From assembly GCA_963760935.1 (NCBI GenBank), contig CAVXFB010000004.1, positions 1 to 64,000 on the forward strand: a stretch of 64,000 nucleotides of DNA. Reading direction: 5' to 3'. Source of the DNA: CAVXFB01 sp963760935. GTDB taxonomy: Bacteria > Planctomycetota > Planctomycetia > Pirellulales > Thermoguttaceae. Shown here piece after piece: positions 1 through 8,826 of this stretch. Below the pieces are notes generated by a model, which was given only the letters and a program-made list of their open reading frames with translations, ran no database searches and was not told the origin of the DNA. Position 1 is the first letter of the stretch. Every line of letters begins with the position of its first letter. The position numbers and the translations under genes were made by a program.

Positions 1-798
1 GTAGTAGGCGACTCTGGTTCTGCCCGTCTACGAGCCTTCACCAAGGCAAAGGCTACATCATCCTCGAACGTGTGTGAGAACTGCTTATACAGCTTTCGGC
101 GGAACGCCTGGATCGTTAGGTCATTCCCTTCCGCGTCGCGCCGCTGCGTACTCGTCGCTCGAGAAAGGCGCAGCCAGGACGGCCCTCTGGCTTACTCAGG
201 AGGGAACACATCCCATCACTGGCAACCCACAGATGGCCGTCGCTATTCAGAATACCGGACGCATATATCGCGCATGTCGGTGTGGCATTGCCATCTGCCG
301 CAAGGGGCAGTAATCGGTGGCCCAGCAGGAAGCTCGTCGCTTCGTCGAGGGCCGTCACGTCGTTATTCACGCCATCGCCACCGTCGCCAAGGCCGAAAAT
401 CCAATAACGGGAGCCGCTAACGGCAAGCCCTATAACGCAAAACATCAACTTGCAGAAGACGAATTCCTTCTTCTCCGGTGCGGTCAATTCCATCTGGTCG
501 CACAGATTGCCAGAATATGGAGGGTCCATTGCTCGGTATTCTTAAGCATGACATCGAACCCAGCATCATCTGGGTTACCCGTCCGGGCTAGTTCATTCGC
601 CAGCCGGCTCGCAAGGCACTGTGACCCAAGCACTGCACCGACTTGATTCTGGGTGAACCCACGCTCAGTCGAGCTGGTTCCATCGCAGATTACCACCACG
701 CATGTTTCTGCGCGCTGTACGAGGTGACAGGCATCCTGGCATCCAAGGGAGAGCTTCGCGTGCAATCTGCCTTCTTGCACGAAGCAACCGGCGTCCAT
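1..798 (-). CDS. PP2C-type protein phosphatase, frame-broken, partial at left edge
   Basis: Probable Ser/Thr protein phosphatase of the PP2C family, which would reverse the phosphorylation made by the kinase encoded just upstream. The N-terminal part reads GCQDACHLV followed by VVVICDGTSS, the two acidic metal-binding motifs of the fold. A second frame from about 520 gives FCVIGLAVSGSRYWIFGLGDGG and then WVASDG. A third frame running to base 1 ends EDDVAFALVKAR, like the last PP2C strand motif (DD followed by hydrophobics). At least two single-base frame breaks (near 490-530 and 130-190) are needed to join the pieces, and the exact N-terminus is uncertain. It starts about 50 bp after the kinase gene and is last in the visible five-gene cluster. 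The family call rests on motif order and context. Confidence 0.7.
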
Positions 799-847
799 GT
801 GCAGGCTGCGCGGCCGTGTCAGTAGATTTCGGGGAGTCGATCATCGC

Positions 848-2020
848 TATTTGGCCTTGAACATTAGGTCGAGCAAGCGTATCCGTGCCTGTTCACGATT
901 CATTTCCTCCCTCAGCGCCGTCTTTCCCACGTCCTCAAGGTACTCCTTGACAAATCCTTTCTGCTCAGCGTCGAGCGGACGGAGTGCCTCATCCAGCAAA
1001 CCCTTCAGAGACCCCTTCCCCATCCTCGGATAGCGAGAGCCCTCGCTTCTGCACGAGTCTCGCTATGATCGCCCCTCGTCGTTCATCCGTCCAACCCGCC
1101 GACTGCCTCGGAGGAAAGTACGCATCCAGCGACGCCGCAATAGGTACCCGTTTTCTGGCGTCCGCAGAGAACATCCCCTTGAAGTAGTTGTCGATCTTGG
1201 GATGATGGTGTAACCAATCCCGGCTCCTGATGTCAGCCTTTGGCGGTCTTACGGCTGGGTCATAATACACGGCGGAATAGTTGAAGGACCGAAAGACAAA
1301 CGGGTCCTTTCGGTGAGTGGGATTAACGCCATCCCAGGGCGAGACTCCCATGAATAGCTCAAACGCGACCACGCCCAGCGCCCACCAGTCTGAGGCGGCA
1401 GAGAACTGGTATGGCCCCCGCACTGCCGGCACACCATCGCGAATCAGCGGGTCTACATATTGAATCGTAACGCTGTCGCCGTTGTAGTTCGGAAGGGCGC
1501 AGGAATATCAAAATCCACTAGAAAAGCGTGATGGCCGGAGACCAGCACGTTCTCCGGCTTTAGATCGCAGACGAACACCCGAGCTGCGTGCAAACTTCTA
1601 AGAGCATCGCTGATGTCGTAGATGAGATTCGCAAGTACCTGGTCTGTCTGACTCTCAAGGTCCGGGGGAATGCCAGGATTCCATCGGATGTGATCCAGGG
1701 TTCTAGCATTCGGGAGGTGTCGCATCACAAAACCCGCAGCCTCATTACTCTTGTACTCGGGAAGTCGGACAAGCTGCAAAGGGGACACGACGCGTGCATG
1801 AAAGTCTGCCCTCTGCGCAGCAAAGCGTAATCAGCTTCTCGCGCAGGGACGCGCTGACCGGACAGGTAGAGTACATCTTGACGGCCAGTTGGTCATCGAG
1901 CCTGAACACTTCTCCATCCTTCCCGCCTCCCAAATAGCATGAGTCGGAAAGTGTGAAACGCCGTCCGTCGTCGGTAATGATCGTGGTCCCGTCAAAACGG
2001 GAATGATATCCGGTACTCAC
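848..2020 (-). CDS. Ser/Thr protein kinase-like protein, frame-broken
   Basis: Eukaryote-like protein kinase fold. The first segment carries a glycine-rich loop (LGGGKDGEVFRL) and the ATP-binding Lys in LAVKMYS. A second frame has the catalytic loop VCDLKPENVLV and then LVDFD. A third frame has the C-lobe motif SDWWALGVVAFELFMG. A fourth gives a charged helical tail (from KGLLDEALRP to LLDLMFKAK) ending at 848. HRD is replaced by VCD, and the metal-binding DFG reads DFD; the catalytic Asp, Lys and Asn are kept. Three frame breaks are needed (about 1800, 1470 and 1040). The GTG start overlaps the TGA of the vWA gene as GTGA, so the two are translationally coupled. It is the middle member of a vWA-kinase-PP2C triad. 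Confidence 0.75.
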
Positions 2021-2766
2021 TGGACGCTCCCGATTACTTGACTGGAGATCATAGCGAACGCCCTGCGGATGTCCTTCGGATCGGCATCCGCTTGAATAAC
2101 GTCACGTACTCCAATGCACTTTGCAACTGCCCGATAGTCGTGCGAGCCGATGCCAACGAGCGTGATCTTGTCGATCAGGCCCTCGTCCAGCACATAGTCA
2201 AGCACTTTCTTGACGAGGTGGGGCTTGTCCGTCAGCCTGCTGTGCTCGTCTACGCCATCGGTAACTGCGGCAACGTTGGCCACAACCTGCCGTCCCATCT
2301 CCCAGGCGGCGGCTAACGTCGGCAACATCATTGTCACAGACGTAAGAATCGTCTCGTAAAGGGCGGTCGAGCCCGGATGGCACATACGTCGTTTCGTCCA
2401 ATAACCGGGTTGACGGATGCGCACAATGCGGATTCGCTGGATCGCGGAATTGGCTTATGTTCTGAAAGTATTCGATCTTATGATTGAACAGGAGTTGCCC
2501 CATAGCTATCTTGAGCGCAGACGTGGCCCCGAGCAGCGAGTTGATGAGGTGGTTCTGGGCGTCGATCATGGCTCGGGTGAGGCCGCGCTGCTCGATGGAA
2601 CTCGACTTGTCAATCGCCAGGACTAGGATTCTTGACCTCGCGGATGCTGGGTCATACGCATCGGCCCCCTTCTCTCGGGCCAGCGTTTTCAGAATCGCGG
2701 CGATGTCCTCCTTGAGCAATCCATCGGCAACCAGTTGATTGATCGCGTTCTTTCAGAAATGCTCAT
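2017..2766 (-). CDS. vWA domain protein (TerY-like), frame-broken
   Basis: A von Willebrand factor A domain protein of about 245 residues. The MIDAS metal site is visible: ILVLAIDKSSSI (DxSxS), then GSTALYETIL with the conserved Thr, then VAAVTDGVDEHS with the second Asp. Two single-base breaks split it (about 2740 and 2375), with good protein sequence on both sides. I place the start at ATG 2766 because a strong AGGAGAGG ribosome site lies just upstream and the ATG overlaps the end of the WD40 reading frame. A TTG at 2719 is the alternative. The TGA overlaps the kinase GTG. In TerY-P triads a TerY-type vWA protein is encoded with a kinase and a PP2C, which matches this order. Confidence 0.78.
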
Positions 2767-3862
2767 CTACCTCTCCTCGGGCTCCTGGTTCGTGCGCATC
2801 CCTGGCCCCGTCGCACAGCATTATCTCTCGTTGGCCAAGAAATTTAAATGCCTTCTTAACCCATTCCCACAAAACGTTGATATCCCTCTCCAACTAGCCG
2901 GCCATCATTCAGCCTCGCAAGCCAGTCATTGCTCCCAAATCCAATCAGGGTGGCGGCCAAGCAACCTTTGCCATCGAGAACCTCTACTGATCGTGAGAAG
3001 TTAGCGACTGCCAATCGGTGGTCGGCTATTACAGCCACGGCCGCAGCCAAGCCTGGAAGGGGTCTCCTCCAAGTTTCCGTCTGCGAATCCATATCAATTG
3101 CCCTGAGCGTGTCATCATCGACGCCCGCAAAGATCAGTCCAGCAGAACTGTCCCAGGTGGCACACGCGATCGCCGCTTGCAGATCAATTGGCTTAAGGCG
3201 CTTGCCGTTCTTGGCATCAACGATCGTCAAGATACCATCTTCGCTAGCCGCCAGACAAGCGGGCGTCGATACCAGCCCGGCCAGGGCGGAGATCGGCTTC
3301 CCGTCGTGTTGGTCATTGAGGATTCTCAGCGGTTCAGGAGAACCATCCGTCCAGAGCAAAAGGTCGCCGTTCTCGCCACCGGATACCACCCCAGAGCCGC
3401 CAAGGCAGAAGGCAGCCATCGTGATCGGCTCGTTGCATTGACGGACACAGACGACCTGCCGATCGCCTGAATCGCGTACCTCAATGCGCCCGTCGCCTAG
3501 CGCAATGAGGAAGCGAGCCCCATCGGCGAGAACTCGACGCGCACCACGTTCTCACAATTGATCGAGTCGAGGATTGCTCGGTGCCGTCTTCCGAAAGTTG
3601 CCAGCATTCCACGCCGTTCGAGAGGCCGACGAGCAGTTCCCATGCCGTCGAAGAGCGTCTAAGTGAACAAGCAGTCAGATAGCCGTCCGACCGGCGTGGC
3701 GAAATAACAGCGTGCCTCGGAATTCCTGGTCAGTACGCCAGAGATGCAGCGTTCGATTCTGGTGCATGGTTGCCAGCCACGCGCCATCCGAAGAACATGA
3801 AAGGTCAGTTCCATACGAAGCTTCAGCCAGCAACCGAGTCGTGTCAAGGTTGACGCCGGCTA
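2753..3862 (-). CDS. WD40-type beta-propeller protein, frame-broken
   Basis: A beta-propeller scaffold read from several frames: SCSSDGAWLATMHQNRTLHL, WELLVGLSNGVECWQLSEDG, NVVRVEFSPMG, FLIALGDGRIEVRDSGDR, then a long clean segment from 3419 with ENGDLLLWTDG, AASEDGILTIVD and RLAVANFSRSVEVLDG. These are successive WD-like blades. A charged helical tail (RDINVLWEWVKKAFKFLG) in a further frame reaches a stop at 2753. At least four frame breaks occur in 1.1 kb. The upstream border is unclear: the propeller frame continues directly from the caspase-like gene with no evident start codon, so the two may be one fused caspase-WD40 protein. The propeller would act in sensing or assembly for the cluster. 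Confidence 0.72.
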
Positions 3863-4746
3863 CCAGACTTCGGCGTGCTTTTCGTGGTCTTATGTTGCGG
3901 GTGGGTGACTGGCCGGGAAACCTCCGGTCTGGGCGACGTGATTACGGTAGGCAGGGTGAATACGAAGTCGCCGTTACCCTCCAAATACCGGAAAATCGGC
4001 TTCTGGCGACCCTGGCTGGCCTCATACACGCGCAGCGTCAAATACTGACCGAGGTCGCTGCCGGTAACATATCCCCGACCCAATATATCTGCATCGCCAC
4101 GCAACGCTTGTATGAAAAGGCGCATGAAAAGGCCCTGTCCAGAATCCTCGATCACTTGCTGGTCGGCCTCACCGGCGGTTATGATCTGACGAACTCGCTG
4201 GCTGATAATCTTCGCAAAGTAATCAGGGTGCAATGGCGAAAGACCGCCCGCACGTATCGCCGCCAAGCCACTGTGGCAGCAATCCATCACAAATAGGATG
4301 TGCTTGGCCGGGATCAGATTGCTCCATGTCCATATCTCGCTCATCGAAATGCCGGTCGAGGTGATACGGTCTTCGTCGGCATCAATGGGCACCAAGTAGC
4401 CCAACTGTGGACCGGAAGGTGGCGTGACGGTCCGACCATGCCCTGCGAAGAAGACCAACAAGCGGTCCTGGGTGCCAGCCTTCCTTGCCATCTCGACGCT
4501 CAACAGGTCGTGAGTGTTCTGCCGAGTGGCCTCGGCATTGTGGAGCGAGAATACACTGTCTGCGGTAAACCCCAGACCGAGCAATGCTCCGGCCACGGCC
4601 TCGGCGTCGGGCACTGCGTAGCGCAGTGGGCGAGAGCGGTAATCGTTGATTCCAATAACCACGGCCCAGCTATTCGCATAGCAACCATCCTTGTGTTGGA
4701 TGGGGGCGCTGGTCATAGGAACGGCTCGAACGTCCCGTAAAGACAT
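3844..4746 (-). CDS. Caspase-like cysteine peptidase (C14 family)
   Basis: A caspase/metacaspase-like protease domain in one open frame. Counting from ATG 4746, the first core strand is WAVVIGINDY (about 27-36), the catalytic His lies in VFFAGHG (about 103) and the catalytic Cys in FVMDCCHSG (about 157). The domain ends near GNGDFVFTLP and is followed by a Pro/Thr/Lys-rich linker that leads straight into the WD40 frame with one frame change. An upstream ATG at 4851 exists, but its extra 35 residues do not look conserved; MTSAPIQ at 4716 is another option. It is first in the cluster, so it could be the proteolytic effector controlled by the vWA-kinase-phosphatase genes. The family assignment is firm; the role is inferred. 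Confidence 0.85.
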   Translation of the reverse strand: MSLRDVRAVPMTSAPIQHKDGCYANSWAVVIGINDYRSRPLRYAVPDAEAVAGALLGLGFTADSVFSLHNAEATRQNTHDLLSVEMARKAGTQDRLLVFFAGHGRTVTPPSGPQLGYLVPIDADEDRITSTGISMSEIWTWSNLIPAKHILFVMDCCHSGLAAIRAGGLSPLHPDYFAKIISQRVRQIITAGEADQQVIEDSGQGLFMRLFIQALRGDADILGRGYVTGSDLGQYLTLRVYEASQGRQKPIFRYLEGNGDFVFTLPTVITSPRPEVSRPVTHPQHKTTKSTPKSGSRRQP

Positions 4747-5289
4747 GGTAGCGTACCACTTGCGTTGTATTTGATGCCACCACAAAGGCTGGGGAAGCTC
4801 TTGGTGTGGCTTTGCTCGGCCGTATTCTACCACACGGCAGAGTGACTTCAATCAGTTGGCCGGTTGTCTGTTGGTCGGTTGTCCTTGCCAGAGCGTGCTA
4901 CGTGCGGGACGCTGGTGGCCATTGTGCTCGTGACCAGGAAGAGTGGTCATCGGCCGCCATGATCCACCCAAACCGCCTGCAACAGCAGGAATGACTGGAT
5001 GGTCAAAACTTTGGCTGAATGTTAGGCTTCGCCACAATAGTGCCCCGAGCACATCACGCTCTGGAAGCCTGGGCGTGCTCGGTTCCTCTGCTGGCACGTT
5101 CCTGGTGCCCGTTGCGCAAGTCACCGCGCAAGTCGCCGGCCAAGTTGCAAAGGGAGTGGCGGGCGCTCGCCACTCGAGCCTGAGCCGTAGCTCCGCGGAC
5201 CCGGATGGCCCACCGGTTGCATCCCGAGTACCACCTGGCGCGATGGTGCGACCTATGCTTGATTATCGGCCGCGCGAGGGAGGACAACG
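4747..5289. other. Intergenic region between divergent genes
   Basis: No convincing gene is seen here. It separates the minus-strand caspase-like cluster from the plus-strand hypothetical gene, so it must hold promoters for both, but I cannot point to clear -35/-10 boxes. A short stretch near 5107-5155 reads as QVTAQVAGQVAKG, resembling the repetitive tail of some AlbA/AAA-type regulators. It has no domain in front of it and may be a leftover fragment. Confidence 0.5.
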
Positions 5290-6436
5290 GTGGCAACCAT
5301 CACAATCACTCGGAAAGCTCTGTATGACCAGGTGTGGTCCGAGCCCATGCTTCACCTGGCAAAACGATATGGGCTGTCGAACGTGGGCTTGGCCAAAATC
5401 TGCCGCAAGCACGACATCCCTCGGCCGCCGCGAGGGCACTGGGCAAGACTCCAATTCGGCAAGGCGTCGCCACAGACGCCGTTGCCACGTCCCGATGAAG
5501 ATCACGACATCACCATGCAGGAGCCGCCGCCTTTGATCCAGCCCGCCAAGAAGGTTGGCCCTCCAAAGCCGGTAGAACCAATCACGGTAGACGAGACGCT
5601 CCGAAACGCACATGAGCTTGTGATCCGAGCCAAACACCAGTTGCAGAACGCGACCGACGGAAGAGAACCGCCTTATCGTCGTGCCCGCCGATGCAGTGCT
5701 GGACATCTGCGTCTCGAAGTGTAGGCTGCACCGCGCGTTACTCATCACGGACGCCTTGCTAAGGGCAGCGGAGAAGCTAGGGTATCGTGTTGCCCAAGGG
5801 CCAAGCATCGAAGTCGGAGGCTTCGCAATTCGCTTCGAGATCAACGAGGCCCTGCAAACGCTCCGGGATGAGTTGCCCGAGGAGCCAGACCTTGAAGCGG
5901 ATCATTATGAGTTTGGCCACAGCCGATTCAAGAAGACGACGATTTCCTCCGGGCATCTGGTTCTCTCGATAGTCGATGAGACTCCTTACTGGTGCTACAA
6001 GGGCAAGCGTGCCTGGAGGGATGGCCTGCGTTCCCTGGAAGATTCCCTCAACAGTGTCCTGCGCGGCATTGTTGGTCTAGCCGAGTACAAGGCCGAATGC
6101 CAAGCCGAAAAGCAGCGGCAGGGGGAGCAACGGCGAGAACAGGAACGCCAACGTCAGGAAGAGGCCCGCCTACAGGTGGAGCGGCGCGAACGGATTGATG
6201 CGGAGCGTCGTCGTGTGAATGCCTTGCTTCGCCAAGCCAAGAACTGGAGAAAGAGTGAAATCTTGCGTGGGTACATCAAGGCCAGCAGGCAGAAGCACCT
6301 GGCCGCCTGCGGCCAAGCAGAGCCGAGCGGCGAGTTCGCCGAGTGGCTTCAATGGGCAGCCCAGCAAGCCGACCGACTCGATCCCCTGGCAGAGAGCCCG
6401 CCGTCTATCCTCGATGAAGACTCGGGCGAGGGATAA
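5290..6436 (+). CDS. Hypothetical protein with coiled-coil tail, one frame break
   Basis: A protein of about 380 residues whose function I do not recognise. The N-terminus (ITITRKALYDQVWSEPMLHL, then RYGLSNVGLAKICRKHDIPR) looks like a helix-turn-helix segment with a following proline-rich linker, a pattern common in proteins from islands and plasmids. The middle part has NRLIVVPADAVLD and TDALLRAAEKLGYRV. The C-terminal third is a highly charged Glu/Arg/Gln coiled coil. A single-base break near 5660 separates the two frames, and joining them gives continuous sequence. The GTG start follows a good GGGAGGA ribosome site. It is followed 24 bp downstream by the ankyrin gene, suggesting an operon pair within the island. 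Confidence 0.7.
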
Positions 6437-6460
6437 GAAACCTCGGTAGCGATCCTCAAG

Positions 6461-7664
6461 ATGGCGGCAGCAGCCATGACACCATCCATCCGACGAGCCG
6501 AGACGCCAGAGGACATCCGTCCGTTAGTCGAGCTATGCAAGGTGGGAAAGCTCTTTGACGTTCAGGCGTGGATCGCGGCTGGGAAGCCGGTGAACCCACC
6601 ATTGCCAACTTCCAATCGCAGTCATCCCAAGAGCCCGCTGGATATTGCTATCGACCGGGGATTCCACAGTCTCGTCGAAGTCCTCTTGCAGGCCGGTGCG
6701 GTCTTTGAAACGGAAGGCTACAAGTGCCCTATCCATGACGCGCTGCGGATGCGGCGGTTTGATTTGGCCAAGCTCCTGGTTGAGCACGGTGGCAACCCGC
6801 GATCGGTCGATATGGCAGACGTGTGTGATATGCGGGACCCAGAAATCGTGGAGTATCTCATCGAGAAGGGGGCCGATGTCGAGACCGGCAGGCCCTTGGC
6901 ACGCGCCCTCTGCAACCGCATCCCCCCGGCACTCCGAATCCTCACGAAATACAAGGACCGTTTCCCGAGTTTTCAGGAACAAGCCAACATCGCCCTGCGG
7001 CACCACTGCAAAGAGGGAAACATCAAATGGGTTTCCATCATGCTTTCGGCTGGTGCCGATCCCTATGCTCCGGGAACGGACGACTACAGCGAAAAGTCGG
7101 GCCCTCTCAGGACTTTCCGCGTTGGGGTACGCAGCACTGTACGGACACGCGGAGGTCTTCGATCTCAAGAAACTTGTTCTCGATGTCAAGCATCCGGCAC
7201 TCAAAAACATCATGCACTACGCGAACCATGCCGAGGCTGTGCCTGTCCTCCGGCGGTTGTTTGCGATGGGCATGGAACCGAACGATCAGGAGAACGGCGG
7301 CTGTTCAGCCATTCAAAGCCTGCTGGAGGACATGAACTGGACATCTGGCCTTTGGCCCCACCTAGAACAGGAGCCGGGAAGGATCGACACACAGGAATCG
7401 CGAGAGAAGATGAAGGCAATCCATATCCTGGCAAAGCATGGCGCAAGATGGGTTCCACAGGATAAACGGGAGGTGAGCGGTGCCCGTCGATCCCTGTTGA
7501 AGCTCAAGCCCGACTACGTGGTCGAGTTCGTCTGGATCATGTCAAAGTACAAGGCTTGCACGCTGGACACCATCCAGCAGCTTCTCTGCCCGTCGAGCAG
7601 CATCCAGCCTCACGTAGCGAAGCACGCACAGCGGATCGACGAGTTACTGGGCTCTTGGTACTAA
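6461..7664 (+). CDS. Ankyrin-repeat protein, one frame break
   Basis: A protein of about 400 residues with several ankyrin-like helical repeats. SPLDIAIDRGFHSLVEVLLQ, FDLAKLLVEHGG, PEIVEYLIEKGADVETG and WVSIMLSAGADPYAPG each match the helix-turn-helix-hairpin pattern. After a single-base break near 7105-7120 the reading continues as ALGYAALYGHAEVFDLKKLV and AVPVLRRLFAMGMEPND, again ankyrin-like, and ends LLGSWY. An in-frame ATG at 6476 is an alternative start. Ankyrin proteins bind other proteins; the target here is unknown. It is paired with the preceding coiled-coil gene and both lie between the caspase cluster and the tRNA scar, so it may be accessory cargo. Confidence 0.75.
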
Positions 7665-8263
7665 GAATCTAGCGGCGTAGGATGAGCCTCGCTGGCAGGC
7701 TGGCACGCCAGATTTCCAGGGTATGCCCGCTATCAGAGATCGGTGCCGGCAGCCGGCGAAGCAATCATGGCCGAACAGCACTTGGGCGAAGGGTTCGGAT
7801 GGGTTGGAGGCCGGGGGCGTGTAAACGGTCTGAGGGAAGTCGATGGCCAACGTGTTCGTGAATAGGCGGCCAGGTAGCCATTGGCCGCCGCGATGACAAA
7901 TCGCTTCCGACCGCAATCGGGACGGCGCACAACCGGGGCAGACCCGGCCCAATGCTGGGGGGCAGTTGGCGAGCGGCAACCATCCACGATCTCCGGGTTT
8001 CGTTTTCCTGGGAGGCAATACTTGATAGACTTGATAGAAGCTTGGTATGTCCCCGGCACCAAGGGTGATTAGTCACCGAACATAGTGGAAAAGCGGTAGA
8101 AAACAGGGGTTTTTCTGCCGTGTTGTCTATCAAGTTTCTATCAAGTATTGTTGCCGTCTCGATTGCACGGACTTGCTCCGTTGCTGCACCGCAAACGCAA
8201 TCTGCAACAGTAGTTGCGCACGATCCAGACAACGCGGCACACGCGGCGACAACGGCCATTTTC
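7665..8263. other. Intergenic region at island end
   Basis: No credible gene was found in this 600-bp stretch on either strand; open frames here have atypical composition. Its second half holds a cluster of inverted repeats (8017-8149), and it ends at a tRNA-Leu fragment. No integrase gene is present here, so if this is the edge of an integrated element its integrase would be beyond the left edge of the window or lost. Confidence 0.5.
8017..8149. repeat. Nested inverted-repeat cluster
   Basis: The outer arms are 8017-8038 and 8126-8149. Each arm carries CTTGATAGA twice, in opposite orientation across the centre, with two extra bases in the right arm. Inside lie smaller hairpins: CTTGGT/ACCAAG (8041-8063), GGTGA/TCACC (8064-8077), and CGGTAGAAAA/TTTTCTGCCG with one mismatch (8094-8120). 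Doubled short repeats in inverted orientation beside a tRNA scar could be arm-binding sites for an integrase or excisionase, or a regulatory or structured RNA region. The symmetry is read directly; the role is inferred. Confidence 0.6.
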
Positions 8264-8318
8264 AGGTTGAGGGCCTAGTGGCCGCAAGGCCGTGCAGGTT
8301 CAAGTCCTGTTTCCCGCA
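8264..8318 (+). other. 3' fragment of a tRNA-Leu(GAG) gene, att-like scar
   Basis: From the anticodon stem onward this reads as a tRNA-Leu: AGG, anticodon loop TTGAGGG (anticodon GAG), 3' stem CCTAG, long variable arm with GGCC-GCAA-GGCC, T-arm GCAGG TTCAAGT CCTGT, acceptor strand TTCCCGC and discriminator A. No CCA is encoded. The matching 5' half (which should begin GCGGGAA) is absent upstream, so this is not a complete gene. Partial 3' tRNA copies like this are left when an element integrates by recombination within the anticodon or T-arm region. Confidence 0.7.
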
Positions 8319-8325
8319 CTGACAT

Positions 8326-8364
8326 AAACCCTTACGAGCATTTGCTTTGCAAGGGTTTTCTTTT
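8326..8364 (+). terminator. Probable intrinsic terminator after the tRNA fragment
   Basis: AAACCCTT (8326-8333) pairs with AAGGGTTT (8351-8358), followed directly by a T-rich run. It sits 8 bp after the tRNA fragment, where a tRNA gene terminator would be, suggesting that the fragment was duplicated or displaced together with its natural downstream flank. Confidence 0.6.
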
Positions 8365-8439
8365 GCGATTGCATTGGAAGCAACGCTTGCCCGAGACCGG
8401 GGGAAACGATCTCGGAAACGAAAAGATCGGCAAGAGGGC

Positions 8440-8826
8440 GTGTCGCCAAAAATAATTGTAATCGAGTTTACTCGGCCAACAGGCGGTAGACAGTTGACCG
8501 AGTCCGACTGGCGGGTAGAGAATCGACGGTCGCTTCAATTCGGAAGCGGATCTTCCGACCGCCGTATCGATAAGATGCTTAATTCCCTGACCGGTGCTCG
8601 AATAGCTTCCGTGGCAGTGCTCGGTCGCTTGCCCGAGCTACGCATTGAACTCCATGATGGAAGGGCGATTAGCACATTTACGTGTTGGAGCGAGCAACCT
8701 CGATGGCTCGTCGGCTTCAATGACACGACATTGTTCAACCTGCGGTCGTTGCCTTCTTTTCCAGCCGTAGCGTCAGTTTGCACTTGCCGTCATCGACCAC
8801 GAAAGTCTCGTCACGGTGGGCGCTGA
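8440..8826 (+). CDS. Small hypothetical protein
   Basis: An open frame continues upstream to 8347, but the first convincing residues begin at GTG 8440 (SPKIIVIEFTRPTGGR). The core reads SLTGARIASVAVLGRLPELR, then IELHDGRAISTFTCWSEQPR and WLVGF, with regular alternation expected of a beta-rich protein. I do not recognise the family. The last 30 residues are Arg-rich and overlap the 3' end of a minus-strand gene, so the true end may be nearer 8750 with a frame break. No ribosome site clearly fixes the start. Confidence 0.45.
   Translation: MSPKIIVIEFTRPTGGRQLTESDWRVENRRSLQFGSGSSDRRIDKMLNSLTGARIASVAVLGRLPELRIELHDGRAISTFTCWSEQPRWLVGFNDTTLFNLRSLPSFPAVASVCTCRHRPRKSRHGGR

Noticed and set aside
5100..5160. 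QVTAQVAGQVAKG tract as a possible gene end
   Set aside because: It resembles tails of some AlbA/AAA proteins, but there is no preceding domain and the surrounding frame is not protein-like.
7765..8259. Minus-strand 164-residue frame before the tRNA fragment
   Set aside because: It runs through hairpins and has irregular composition; no similarity to integrases or other families.
8264..8318. Complete tRNA-Leu gene
   Set aside because: The 5' acceptor strand and D-arm are absent upstream, so only a 3' fragment is present.
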